Origin: Rhodanobacter sp.
GTDB taxonomy: Bacteria; Pseudomonadota; Gammaproteobacteria; Xanthomonadales; Rhodanobacteraceae
Length of the DNA: 64,000 bases
Reading direction: 5' to 3'
Assembly (NCBI GenBank): GCA_040371205.1
Contig: AP031382.1
Location: forward strand, 1,051,562-1,115,561
Shown: positions 1 to 8,786 of the stretch, in pieces
Numbering within the stretch: position 1 is the stretch's first letter
Layout of the letters: each line of letters starts with the position of its first letter
The notes under the pieces: model-generated
Seen by the model: only the letters and a program-made list of their open reading frames with translations
Databases searched by the model: none
What the model was told of the DNA's origin: nothing
Made by a program: the position numbers and the translations under genes

Positions 1-426
1 GGCTCCACGCTGATCGGCCAGGAGTTCTCCGACCCGAAATATTTCTGGGGACGGCTCTCGGCGACCACGCCCAACCCGTACAACGGCGGATCCTCGTCGG
101 GCTCCAACCTCGGGCCGACCAACCCGGCGCTGACCGAGACGGCGCGGCAACGCATCGCCGCGCTGCGCGCCGCCGATCCGGGCAACGCCGCGCCGGTGCC
201 GGTGGATCTGGTCACCGCGTCCGCCAGCGGCCTCGATCCCGACATCAGCCCGGCCGCGGCGCAGTACCAGGTGGCGCGGGTGGCGCGCGCGCGCGGCCTG
301 TCCGTGACGGCGGTAGAGGCACTGGTGGCGGCGCATACCCGTGGCCGGCAGTTCGGCGTGCTGGGCGAGCCGCGGGTGAACGTGCTGGCGCTCAATCTTG
401 CCTTGGACGCGCTCCAGAAGCGCTAA
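1..426 (+). CDS. kdpC: KdpC, potassium-transporting ATPase C subunit (3' part)
   Basis: The reading frame is open from the first base of the window and ends at TAA 424-426, giving the last 141 residues. KdpC is the small membrane-anchored chaperone-like subunit of the KdpFABC high-affinity K+ ATPase. Visible family features are the GQxF..PxYFxGRPS-like segment (here [18 protein letters not shown]), the [15 protein letters not shown] region, and the C-terminal stretch where DPDISPAAA is followed by LNVLxLNLALD-like sequence. The N-terminal membrane helix and start lie outside the window. It is followed after 30 bases by kdpD, the usual gene order, which supports the call. Confidence 0.93.
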   Translation, partial: GSTLIGQEFSDPKYFWGRLSATTPNPYNGGSSSGSNLGPTNPALTETARQRIAALRAADPGNAAPVPVDLVTASASGLDPDISPAAAQYQVARVARARGLSVTAVEALVAAHTRGRQFGVLGEPRVNVLALNLALDALQKR

Positions 427-446
427 GGTACGGCGGTCTCCGTACC
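427..446 (+). promoter_or_regulatory. Hairpin between kdpC and kdpD
   Basis: An inverted repeat GGTACGG (427-433) and CCGTACC (440-446) with a 6-base loop starts directly after the kdpC stop and ends 10 bases before the kdpD start. It has no T-run, so it is more likely an mRNA-processing or partial attenuation structure than a full terminator. That role is inferred. Confidence 0.4.
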
Positions 447-456
447 GCGACAGCCC

Positions 457-3123
457 ATGACCGAGAACGACCACCGCCAGGCCCGCGCCGACGCCCTGCT
501 CAGCACGACGCAGGAGGAACAGCATCGCCGGCTCAAGGTGTTCCTCGGCGCCGCGCCGGGCGTGGGCAAGACGTTCGCCATGCTGTCGGCTGCGCGCGAG
601 CTGAAGCGGCAGGGCGTGGACGTGGTGGTGGGGCTGGTCGAGACCCATGGCCGCGCCGAGACCGCGGCGTTGCTGGAGGGCATGGAGGTGCTGCCGCGGC
701 GCACCGTGAGCTACCGCGAACGCGAGTTCACCGAGTTCGACCTCGACGCCGCGCTGGCGCGCCGGCCGAAGGTGCTGCTGGTCGACGAGCTGGCGCACCG
801 CAACCTGCCCGGCAGCCGGCACGAGCGGCGCTGGCAGGACATCGCCGAACTGCTCGACGCCGGCATCGAGGTCTATACCGCGCTCAACGTGCAGCACCTG
901 GAAAGCCTCAACGACCAGATGCGCCGGATCACCGGCGTCACCGTGCGCGAGACGGTGCCGGATGCCTTCCTCGACCGCGCGCGCGACATCATGCTGATCG
1001 ACCTGCCGCCGCGCGAGCTGATCGAGCGGCTCAAGCAGGGCAAGGTCTACGTGCCCGAGACCGCGGCCGCCGCGCTGGACGCGTTCTTCTCGCCCACCAA
1101 CCTGGCCGCGCTGCGCGAGCTGGCGGTGGAGACGGTGGCCAGCCACGTCGAGAGCGACCTGCGCGAACACATGCTGGCGCGCGGCGGCGCGATGCCGGTG
1201 CGCCGCCGCGTGCTGGCCGCCATCGACGGCCATGCGCAAAGCGAATACCTGGTGCGCGTGGCGCGGCGCATCGCCGAACGCCGCGGCGCGCCGTGGAGCG
1301 TGGTCTACGTCGATACCGGCGGCGCAAGCGACCCGGCGCGGCGCGAGCGCACCGACGCGGCGATGCGCTTGGCGCGCCGGCTCGGCGGCGAGGCGCTCGT
1401 CCTGCGCGGCCACTCGGTGGCCGACGAGCTGCTGGCGCATGCCGACCGCGAGGGCGTGGGCCAGATCATTCTCGGCCGCACCCGCGAACGGCCGCTGGCG
1501 CGCATGCTCGGCCGTTCGCTCACCCAGCAGTTGCTGCGCCGGGGCGCCCACCTGGAGCTGGCGATCATCGCCACCCCGGCGGAACGGGCGAGGTCGCGCC
1601 GCCGGCTGCAGCGATCCGCGTTGCAGGGATCGCGCAGCGAGTACATCCATGCGTCCATCGCCACCCTGGTCGCCTTCGCGCTGGCCTTTGCCGTGGACCG
1701 CTACCTGTCGGTGGCCAACCTGTCGCTGATTTTCCTCACCGCCGTGCTGGTGGTGGCGGTGCGCACGCGCATGTCGGTCGCGGTGTACACCGCGCTGGCG
1801 TGCTTCCTCGGCGACAATTTCTTTTTCACCCCGCCGCGCTACACGCTGATGATCAACAACGCCGGCGACGTGCTCACGGTCGGGTTGTTCCTGGTGGCGG
1901 CGCTGGTCAGCAGCCGGCTGGCGACGCGGTTGTCCAGCCAGGTGGTGTCCTTGCGTACCGCGCAGGTGCGTTCGCGCGCCCTGCTTGCGCTGGGGCAACG
2001 GCTGGCTGCCAGTACCGATGCCGATGGCGTGCGCAACGTGGGCGCGCAGGCCATGGCCAAGACGCTGGACGCACAGGTGGCGATCCTGGCGCGGGACGCC
2101 GCGCGGCTGCAGGCCGTGGCCGTCTCGCCGCACGGCATGGTGCTGAGCATGCAGGACCTGGCGGCCGCGGACTGGAGCGAGCAGCACGCCGAGCCGGCCG
2201 GCCGCTACACCGACACGATCAACGCCGCGAGTTGCTGGACGCTGCCGCTGGGCGGCGAGGACAGCCGGCTCGGCGTGGCGGCCCTGCGATTCGCGCCGGA
2301 CGTTGCGGAGCCCGATCCGGAACGGCGCAGCCTGGCGCTGGCGATGGCGCAGGACATTGGCCAGGCGCTGGAGCGGGCGCGTCTGGCCGACGAGCTGGAA
2401 AGCGCGCGCGTGCAGGGCGAGACCGAACGCCTGCGCAGCGCCTTGCTCTCCTCCGTGTCGCACGACCTGCGCTCGCCGCTGTCTTCGATGATCGGCGCCG
2501 CCGGCACCCTGGTCGACTACGAGGACCGCCTGCCGCCCGCCGAACGGCGCGAGCTGCTGGAGGCCATCCTGGGCGAAGGCCAGCGGCTGGATCGCTACAT
2601 CCAGAACCTGCTCGACATGACCCGGCTCGGCCACGGCACGCTCAAGCTCAACCGCGACTGGGTGGACGTGGCCGAGATCGTGGGTGCCGCGGCGACGCGC
2701 CTGCGCAAGCTGTTCCCGGCGCAGCGGCTGGAGACGGCGCTGCCGCGGGATACGGTGCTGCTGCATGCGCATCCCGCGCTGATCGAGCAGGCGCTGTTCA
2801 ACATTCTCGAAAACGCCGCGCGTTTCTCGCCGCCGGATCAGCCGGTGGCCGTGGAAGCGCGCACCGAGGGCGGACGCCTGCTGCTGGACGTGGCCGACCG
2901 CGGCCCCGGCATCCCCGAGGACGAGCGCGCGCGCATCTTCGACATGTTCTATTCCGTCTCGCGCGGCGACCGTGCCGCGCAGGGCACCGGGCTGGGCCTG
3001 GCGATCTGCCGCGGCATGATCGGCGCGCACGGCGGCAGCGTGGAGGCCTTGCCGCGCGCCGGCGGCGGCACCACCATCCGCATCAGCCTGCCGCTGCCCG
3101 AGCCGCCCGACACCAACGCATGA
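457..3123 (+). CDS. kdpD: KdpD, sensor histidine kinase for potassium/turgor
   Basis: Membrane sensor kinase of 888 residues (E. coli KdpD is 894) that phosphorylates KdpE and so controls kdpFABC. Domains in order: N-terminal KdpD domain with Walker A GAAPGVGKT (residues 31-39); a universal-stress-protein-like domain at about 245-370; four closely spaced membrane helices at about 400-500, ending before NNAGDVLTVG; a GAF-like region at about 515-640; HisKA domain with phospho-acceptor His669 in SHDLRSPL; and a HATPase domain with NILENAARFSPP and DRGPGIPEDE. The ATG at 457 is 30 bases after kdpC. The stop overlaps the kdpE start by 4 bases (ATGA), indicating translational coupling. Confidence 0.97.
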   Translation: MTENDHRQARADALLSTTQEEQHRRLKVFLGAAPGVGKTFAMLSAARELKRQGVDVVVGLVETHGRAETAALLEGMEVLPRRTVSYREREFTEFDLDAALARRPKVLLVDELAHRNLPGSRHERRWQDIAELLDAGIEVYTALNVQHLESLNDQMRRITGVTVRETVPDAFLDRARDIMLIDLPPRELIERLKQGKVYVPETAAAALDAFFSPTNLAALRELAVETVASHVESDLREHMLARGGAMPVRRRVLAAIDGHAQSEYLVRVARRIAERRGAPWSVVYVDTGGASDPARRERTDAAMRLARRLGGEALVLRGHSVADELLAHADREGVGQIILGRTRERPLARMLGRSLTQQLLRRGAHLELAIIATPAERARSRRRLQRSALQGSRSEYIHASIATLVAFALAFAVDRYLSVANLSLIFLTAVLVVAVRTRMSVAVYTALACFLGDNFFFTPPRYTLMINNAGDVLTVGLFLVAALVSSRLATRLSSQVVSLRTAQVRSRALLALGQRLAASTDADGVRNVGAQAMAKTLDAQVAILARDAARLQAVAVSPHGMVLSMQDLAAADWSEQHAEPAGRYTDTINAASCWTLPLGGEDSRLGVAALRFAPDVAEPDPERRSLALAMAQDIGQALERARLADELESARVQGETERLRSALLSSVSHDLRSPLSSMIGAAGTLVDYEDRLPPAERRELLEAILGEGQRLDRYIQNLLDMTRLGHGTLKLNRDWVDVAEIVGAAATRLRKLFPAQRLETALPRDTVLLHAHPALIEQALFNILENAARFSPPDQPVAVEARTEGGRLLLDVADRGPGIPEDERARIFDMFYSVSRGDRAAQGTGLGLAICRGMIGAHGGSVEALPRAGGGTTIRISLPLPEPPDTNA

Positions 3124-3812
3124 ATGCCGCCGCGCCCCGCATCCTGGTGATCGACGACGAAGCGCAGATCCGCCGCTTCCTCGACATCGGCCTGCGCGCC
3201 GAGGGCTATCAGGTGCTGCTCGCCGCCAACGCCGCCGAAGGCCTGGCGCAGGCCGCCACCGGCAACCCGGACCTGGTGATCCTCGACCTCGGCCTGCCCG
3301 ACCGCGACGGCCACGAAGTGTTGGCGGAGTTGCGCCAATGGAGCCGGGTGCCGGTGCTCATGCTGTCGGTGCGCGACGCCGAAACGGAAAAGGTGCGCGC
3401 CCTGGACGCCGGCGCCAACGACTACGTCACCAAGCCCTTCGGCATCCAGGAACTGATGGCGCGCCTGCGCGCGTTGTTGCGCCAGCGCCCGGCCGGCGAA
3501 CCGGAGGCGCCGCAGCGCTGGAGCGACGACCGGCTCAGCGTCGACCTGTTGCGCCGCGAAGTGCGCCTGGACGGCGCCGAGGTGGCGTTGACCCGCAAGG
3601 AATATGCCGTGCTGGCCCTGCTGCTGCGCCATGCCGGCCGCGTGGTCACCCAGCCGCATCTGCTGCGCGAAGTGTGGGGGCCCAGCCATGCGGCCGACAG
3701 CCAGTACCTGCGCATCGTGATCGGCAAACTGCGCCAGAAACTGGGCGACGATCCCGCGCAGCCGCGCTGGCTGAAGACCGAGCCGGGCGTGGGTTACCGC
3801 TTCCTGGGTTGA
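3120..3812 (+). CDS. kdpE: KdpE, OmpR-family response regulator
   Basis: Response regulator of 230 residues and DNA-binding partner of KdpD, activating kdpFABC at low K+ or high osmolarity. The receiver domain covers about residues 7-120, with acidic pocket Asp12-Asp13, phospho-acceptor Asp56 (VILDLGLP) and the conserved Lys in VTKPFG. The C-terminal winged helix covers about 130-228 (TRKEYAVLALL, followed by GVGYRFL). The start is the ATG overlapping the kdpD stop as ATGA. A GTG or ATG further upstream would lie inside kdpD and add non-homologous sequence. Confidence 0.96.
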   Translation: MNAAAPRILVIDDEAQIRRFLDIGLRAEGYQVLLAANAAEGLAQAATGNPDLVILDLGLPDRDGHEVLAELRQWSRVPVLMLSVRDAETEKVRALDAGANDYVTKPFGIQELMARLRALLRQRPAGEPEAPQRWSDDRLSVDLLRREVRLDGAEVALTRKEYAVLALLLRHAGRVVTQPHLLREVWGPSHAADSQYLRIVIGKLRQKLGDDPAQPRWLKTEPGVGYRFLG

Positions 3813-3901
3813 AGGCGGCGCGATAGGCCACGGCGGCCAGCGGGGTCGAAAGGCATCGCCCGTGAGGGGCGCCCATGCCGGTTGCCGGATACGGGTTCCT
3901 T

Positions 3902-3920
3902 GGGCCGGCATCGCCGGCCC
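3902..3920. terminator. Candidate bidirectional terminator hairpin
   Basis: A perfect inverted repeat GGGCCGGC-atc-GCCGGCCC lies in the 181-base gap between the converging kdpE and demethylase genes. It has no clear T-run on either side, so its efficiency is uncertain. Nothing else recognisable was seen in this gap. Confidence 0.4.
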
Positions 3921-3993
3921 GTCGTGGCGAAACGCCGCCCGTGTTGCCCGCCACTGCCGGCCCCGGCGGGTAGCCGCGCGCCAGCTTGGGCGA

Positions 3994-6087
3994 TCAGCCG
4001 CCGGGTTCGCGCGCGCGCCGCAAGTCGCCGGCGTCGGCGCTGTGGAAATGCCGTTCGAACGCGACCTCGCCGCGGGCCGGCTCCTGCAACTCGCGGGCGT
4101 AGCGGTGGCCGGCGTACACCGCGTGCGCGATCAGGCCCGGCGCCTCGGCGTCGCCGATGCAGCGCAGCGTGCGGATGCCGGCGTCGGCCCATGCCGCCTC
4201 GCGTTGCCGCAGTTGCTGGAACAACGCGTCGTCGGGCAGGCGCGCGGTGACGGTGACCACGGCCTCGCAGGCCAGCTCGCGTCGCTGATGGGTCCACACG
4301 TCCTCGACGAGCAGCGTGGTGTCGGCGTAGCCGATCACGTCGTGCGACGCCATCGCCGCGATGCCCAGCGCGGCCATCCGCTTGCGGACATGCCGGTAGT
4401 CCAGCGTGTGCTGGCCCCACGGCGCGATCAGGTCGTCGGGCGTGAGGTGGGTCACCTCGCAGCCCCGCAGGCGCAGCAGCTCGGCCGCCACGCTGCCGTA
4501 GTAGCAGCCGTCGTCGTCGAACACCACCACGCGGCCTTGCGGCAGGCGGCCGTCCAGCAGGTCGTCCAGCGTGAACACGCGCGGGTTGTCGGCGAAGCCG
4601 GGGATGGCGAAGCCGTGGCTGCGGCCGTAGCCGTCGCGGCGCCAGTGGCTGCCGGTGGCCAGCACCACGTGCTCCGCGCCGAAGTCGAGCACGTCCTGCG
4701 TGCTCAGCGCCGAGTCGAGATAGACGTCCACGTTCGCGAGCTTGTTGATCTGGCCCGTGCGCCAGTCGCGCACGCGCGCCCACTCGGCCAAGCCGGGCAG
4801 GCGCGCCTCGCGGCTGACGCGGCCGCCCAGCTCGCGGCGCGCTTCGGCCAGGCTCACCGTGCAGCCGCGCTGGCCCAGCGCGCGTGCGGCCTCCAGCCCG
4901 GCGGGGCCGGCGCCGACCACCAGCACGCGTGCCGGCGTGCGGGCCGGCGCGATGCGCTCCGGGTGCCAGCCCTTGCGCCATTCCTCGCCCATGCTCGGGT
5001 TCTGCGTGCAGCGGATCGGCGAAATGGTCATGTCGCCGGAGACGCAGACGTTGCAGCCGATGCATTCGCGGATGTCGTCGATGCGGCCCTGCTCGACCTT
5101 GCGCGGCAGGAACGGATCGGCAATCGACGGCCGCGCGCAGCCGATCAGGTCCAGCACGCCGCGCCGGAGCTGCGACACCATGGTGTCGGGCGAGGTGAAG
5201 CGGCCCACGCCCACCACCGGCTTGCTGGTGGCCTTCTTGACGAAGGCGATGAACGGCTCCTGCGCGCCCTCGGCAGCGAAGCGCGAGGGCACCGAGTCGT
5301 TGTACCAGGCGGCCAGGTTCACGTCCCAGAGATCCGGCAGCTCGGCCAGCATGCCGACGATGTCCTGCGCTTCGGCCAGTTCCACGCCGCCCGGGCCCAG
5401 CATCTCATCGACGGCGAAGCGCAGCGCCACCGCGCAGCGGTCGCCCACCGCATCCTTCGTGTCCTGCAGCACCTCGCGCAGCAGGCGCACGCGGTTCTCC
5501 AGCGGGCCGCCGTAGGCGTCGCTGCGCTGATTGCGCCGGTGCTGCAGGAAATGCATCGCCAGCGAGAGATCGTGCGCCGCATAGACGTAGACGATGTCCA
5601 TGCCGGCGCGCTTGCCGCGGATCGCCGCCTCGCGGTGCCAGCGGCGGTACTCGCGGATGTCGTGCAACGTCATCGCGCGCGCCTGGTGCGGATAGCCGTA
5701 CTTGGCGGGCTGGTGCGACGGCGCGATCAGCACCTCGCGCGAATACAGGTTCGACGCGGTGGGGCCGTTGTGGGTCAGCTCCAGCGCGGCCAGCGCGCCG
5801 TGCGCGTGCACCTTGTCGCACATCAGCGCCAGCGCGGGGATGTCGCGGTCGTCCCACAGCCGCGCCTCGACGTAGGGCGTGAGGTCGCCGCTGGGATGGA
5901 TCTCGCACTCCTCGGTGGACACCACCGCCCAGCCGCCCTCGGCCTTCACCTCGCGCATTGCCGCGTGCGCCAGCGGCATCGCGTGGCCCATGCCGTTGCA
6001 GTGCGGCACCTGGAAGAAGCGGTTCTTCGCAGTGACCGGGCCGATCCGCACCGGTTCGAACAGGATGTCGTAGCGCGGATCCCTCAT
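3994..6087 (-). CDS. FMN/4Fe-4S/FAD demethylase, dimethylglycine or stachydrine demethylase-like (TMADH family)
   Basis: 697-residue protein of the trimethylamine dehydrogenase/old-yellow-enzyme family. The N-terminal TIM barrel starts with YDILFEPVRIGPVTAKNRF, and ALELTHNG carries the active-site region. The 4Fe-4S cysteines are C342-x2-C345-x2-C348-x11-C360, the TMADH spacing. A C-terminal nucleotide-binding domain begins at about residue 386 (VLVVGAGPAGLEAARALG). Relatives demethylate dimethylglycine, stachydrine or similar N-methylated amines. The start ATG overlaps the stop of the upstream permease gene (ATGA), and the Rieske oxygenase gene is first in the same operon, so these genes probably act together on a betaine-type compound. 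The substrate cannot be read from the sequence. Confidence 0.8.
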   Translation of the reverse strand: MRDPRYDILFEPVRIGPVTAKNRFFQVPHCNGMGHAMPLAHAAMREVKAEGGWAVVSTEECEIHPSGDLTPYVEARLWDDRDIPALALMCDKVHAHGALAALELTHNGPTASNLYSREVLIAPSHQPAKYGYPHQARAMTLHDIREYRRWHREAAIRGKRAGMDIVYVYAAHDLSLAMHFLQHRRNQRSDAYGGPLENRVRLLREVLQDTKDAVGDRCAVALRFAVDEMLGPGGVELAEAQDIVGMLAELPDLWDVNLAAWYNDSVPSRFAAEGAQEPFIAFVKKATSKPVVGVGRFTSPDTMVSQLRRGVLDLIGCARPSIADPFLPRKVEQGRIDDIRECIGCNVCVSGDMTISPIRCTQNPSMGEEWRKGWHPERIAPARTPARVLVVGAGPAGLEAARALGQRGCTVSLAEARRELGGRVSREARLPGLAEWARVRDWRTGQINKLANVDVYLDSALSTQDVLDFGAEHVVLATGSHWRRDGYGRSHGFAIPGFADNPRVFTLDDLLDGRLPQGRVVVFDDDGCYYGSVAAELLRLRGCEVTHLTPDDLIAPWGQHTLDYRHVRKRMAALGIAAMASHDVIGYADTTLLVEDVWTHQRRELACEAVVTVTARLPDDALFQQLRQREAAWADAGIRTLRCIGDAEAPGLIAHAVYAGHRYARELQEPARGEVAFERHFHSADAGDLRRAREPGG

Positions 6088-7442
6088 CCCGGCGCCGCTC
6101 CGGCGACGGCGCGGCGGCGCAGGCGCATCAGCGCGTACAGCGGCAGTCCGGCCACGATCAGCCCCAGCGCATAGAGGAAGGGTTCGCGGCCGGTGCCGAT
6201 GAAGGCGAACACCACGAAGGCCACGCACACGGCGGCCTCCAGCACGGTCCGGCGCGTGCCGCAGGCGACGTGGCGGCGGCGCCAGAGCACGGCCAGCGCC
6301 AGCGCGCAGCACAGGTAGAGCGGCAGGCTGGCGGCCGTCCCGACCCGGGTGAGGAAGGTGAAGGCCGACACCAGCGACTTGCTGTAGCTCATCGCGATCA
6401 TCGCCGCGGCCAGCGCGCCGGTGACGAGCAGCGCCGGCACCGGCGTGCCCTGGCGGTTGGTGCGCGCAAGCATGGCCGGCAGCCCGCCGTTGCCGGCCAT
6501 CGTGCAGGTCAATTCGCCGGCCAGCAGGGTCCAGCCGTTGAGCGCGCCCAGTCCGCTGATCGCCACGAACAACGCCAGCCAGCGTCCGGAGCCGGCGGCG
6601 TAGCGGTCCATCACCAGGGCGAACGGCGCGCTGGTGTTGGCCAGTTCCTGCTGCGGGATCAGCAGCAGCGGCACGGCCGAGACGACGATGTAGATGGCCG
6701 CGGTCAGCACGGTGCCGGCCATGGTGGCGCGCGGGATGGTTCGCGCCGGATCGTCCACCCGCGCCGCCGGCACGCTGGCGGACTCGATGCCGATCATCGC
6801 GAACAGCGCGATGGTCGAGGCGGCGGTGATGCCGCCAAACGTGAGCGGCGTGGTGGGCAGGTGGGCGGTGTAGCTGGCCGGCGAGGTCAACAGCAGCCAG
6901 CCGCCCAGCAGCGCGATCGCCAGCATCGGCAGCAGCTTGAGCGCGGTGGTGGCGATCTGCATGCCGCCGCTGCTGCGCACGCCGCACAGGTTGACCGCCA
7001 CCATCGCCCACAGCAGGCCCTGCGCGAACCACATCGGCGGCAACGCCCCCAGCGGCGGGAACACCACCGCCAGGTAGCCGACCACGCCCGTCGCCAGCGC
7101 GGAATTGGTGAGCCACACCGAGACCCAGTACGCCCACAGCGCCAGGTAGGCGGTCAGGCCGCCCAGCGTGCGGCTGATGTAGCCGTAAGGGCCGCCGGCT
7201 TCGGGCAGCGCCCGCGCCAGTTGCGAGAACACGCGGGCCAGCATCAGGCAGCCGGCCAGCACGATGATCCAGCCGATCAGCGCGTTGAACCCGTAAGGCG
7301 CCAGCGAGGCGGGCAGCACGAAGATGCCCATGCCGATCACGTTGCCGATCACCAGCGCGGTGCAGGTCCAGAAGCCGATCCTGCGTCCGCCGTGCGCGCC
7401 GCTTCCGCGTTCGTCCGCGGCGGGGTCCGCGCTGCCGCTCAC
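6084..7442 (-). CDS. APC-family amino acid/polyamine/organocation permease
   Basis: 452-residue integral membrane protein with about 12 hydrophobic segments, the usual length for APC-superfamily transporters. The first helix carries the substrate-binding GxG-type motif (VIGNVIGMGIFVLP), and a conserved segment near helix 6 reads FAMIGIESASVPA, as in arginine/agmatine-type antiporters (AdiC group). The start is the GTG that overlaps the upstream Rieske gene stop (GTGA); the open frame runs further upstream but only inside that gene. Placement between an oxygenase and a demethylase suggests it imports the methylated amine or exchanges it for a product. This role is inferred. Confidence 0.82.
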   Translation of the reverse strand: MSGSADPAADERGSGAHGGRRIGFWTCTALVIGNVIGMGIFVLPASLAPYGFNALIGWIIVLAGCLMLARVFSQLARALPEAGGPYGYISRTLGGLTAYLALWAYWVSVWLTNSALATGVVGYLAVVFPPLGALPPMWFAQGLLWAMVAVNLCGVRSSGGMQIATTALKLLPMLAIALLGGWLLLTSPASYTAHLPTTPLTFGGITAASTIALFAMIGIESASVPAARVDDPARTIPRATMAGTVLTAAIYIVVSAVPLLLIPQQELANTSAPFALVMDRYAAGSGRWLALFVAISGLGALNGWTLLAGELTCTMAGNGGLPAMLARTNRQGTPVPALLVTGALAAAMIAMSYSKSLVSAFTFLTRVGTAASLPLYLCCALALAVLWRRRHVACGTRRTVLEAAVCVAFVVFAFIGTGREPFLYALGLIVAGLPLYALMRLRRRAVAGAAPG

Positions 7443-8509
7443 GCGGGCGCCCCGGCATGGGCGGCGTAGGCCGCGCGCAGCAGGTTCTGGAAATGCCACA
7501 CGCCGCTCTCGCGCTTCGGGTTGAGCCGGCCGGGCACGTAGAACCCCGACGCAAGCCCCTGCTGCACCGCCTGGCAGATCGCGATGTCCTCCTGCTGTAC
7601 CTCGTCGCTGAATTCCTGATCGGCGGCGATGCGCGCCTGCGCGGCGTCGTCCTGCGCGTAGTAGTAGTCGAACTCCACGCGGCAGCGGCCCGGGCCCAGC
7701 GGCAGGATGCGGTTGGTCTGCAGCCGCCCCGGCATGATGTTGAGCATCACGTTGGGGTAGACGAAGTAGTAGAACGCCTCGCCGTCGCCGTAGATCGCCG
7801 TGCTGTTGCGCAGCGGCGAGGACTGCAGCGAGTACCAGTCGAACAGCTCGGTGTCGTAGGCGCGGTAGTCCAGCACCTTCGACAGCCCCGGATGCACGTG
7901 CGGCAGGTGGTAGCCCTCCAGGAAGTTGTCGACGTAGACCTTCCAGTTGCAGTCGATGTCGTAGCTGTCGCGGCGCAGGTAGCCCATGGCGGACAGGTCG
8001 ATCGGTGCGATGCGTTCGGCGATGCCGCCGTAGACCGACTCGAACGGCGGCACGGCGTCGTCCAGCGCCACGAACACCAAGCCCTGCCATTCGTGCACGC
8101 GGATCGGCGGCAGGCGGATGGCGGCGACGTCGAAATCCGCCGCGTCCTGCATTTCCGGCGCGCTGCGCAGCTGGCCCTCCAGCGTGTAGGTCCAGCCGTG
8201 GTACTTGCAATGCAACGCGCGGGCGCCCTTGCCGTCGCACAGCGCCAGCGGTCCGGCGCGGTGGCGGCAGACGTTGGGAAAGGCGCGCAGCACGCCGTCC
8301 GTGCCGCGGACCAGCAGGAGAGGGACGCCGGCGACCTGTGCGACCACGTGGTCGCCCGGTTCGGCCAGTTGCCCCTGATGGGCCACCAGTTGCCAGCTGC
8401 GTGCGAAGACCGCGCGTTGCTCCATCGCCAGCATCGCGTCACCGGCGTAGTAGCGGGCGGGCAGGGCGTGTGCGCGGTCGAGTTCCTCGACCCTGGTGTC
8501 GGCGGTCAT
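7439..8509 (-). CDS. Rieske oxygenase alpha subunit, choline/betaine monooxygenase-like
   Basis: 356-residue non-heme iron oxygenase. The Rieske 2Fe-2S site is C81-x-H83-x17-C101-x2-H104. The mononuclear iron site is DNFLEGYHLPHVH (194-206), with His201 and His206 as ligands. This Dx2-type motif is closer to plant choline monooxygenase and bacterial betaine/stachydrine demethylases than to aromatic ring dioxygenases. No ferredoxin reductase gene is adjacent, so electrons must come from a partner encoded elsewhere. The start at 8509 (MTADTR) is a choice; in-frame ATGs at 8536, 8551 and 8566 would add 9 to 19 residues. It is the first gene of a three-gene minus-strand operon. Confidence 0.8.
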   Translation of the reverse strand: MTADTRVEELDRAHALPARYYAGDAMLAMEQRAVFARSWQLVAHQGQLAEPGDHVVAQVAGVPLLLVRGTDGVLRAFPNVCRHRAGPLALCDGKGARALHCKYHGWTYTLEGQLRSAPEMQDAADFDVAAIRLPPIRVHEWQGLVFVALDDAVPPFESVYGGIAERIAPIDLSAMGYLRRDSYDIDCNWKVYVDNFLEGYHLPHVHPGLSKVLDYRAYDTELFDWYSLQSSPLRNSTAIYGDGEAFYYFVYPNVMLNIMPGRLQTNRILPLGPGRCRVEFDYYYAQDDAAQARIAADQEFSDEVQQEDIAICQAVQQGLASGFYVPGRLNPKRESGVWHFQNLLRAAYAAHAGAPA

Positions 8510-8786
8510 GGCGGCTTCGATTTCCCCGGATGGCATGGGCGCGACGGGCATCGTCTTCGGGGGCATCCATGCTCCGCGCGTTCCCGGCAGTGTATGTCCG
8601 TTCCCTGCGCGCGTGTCCAGCCTCGCCCTGCGGCCATCGCCCCCTATCTGCCGTACGGATCCGGATGCTAGATTGGCGCGAACATCGTGAGGAGCCGCCG
8701 TCGCCCATGCCACGCGCCGTGTCCCAGTCGTGCCGTCCCGGAGACGCCCGGCGCGTGCCCGTTGCTGCCTCGCACCGGGGCGGCGC

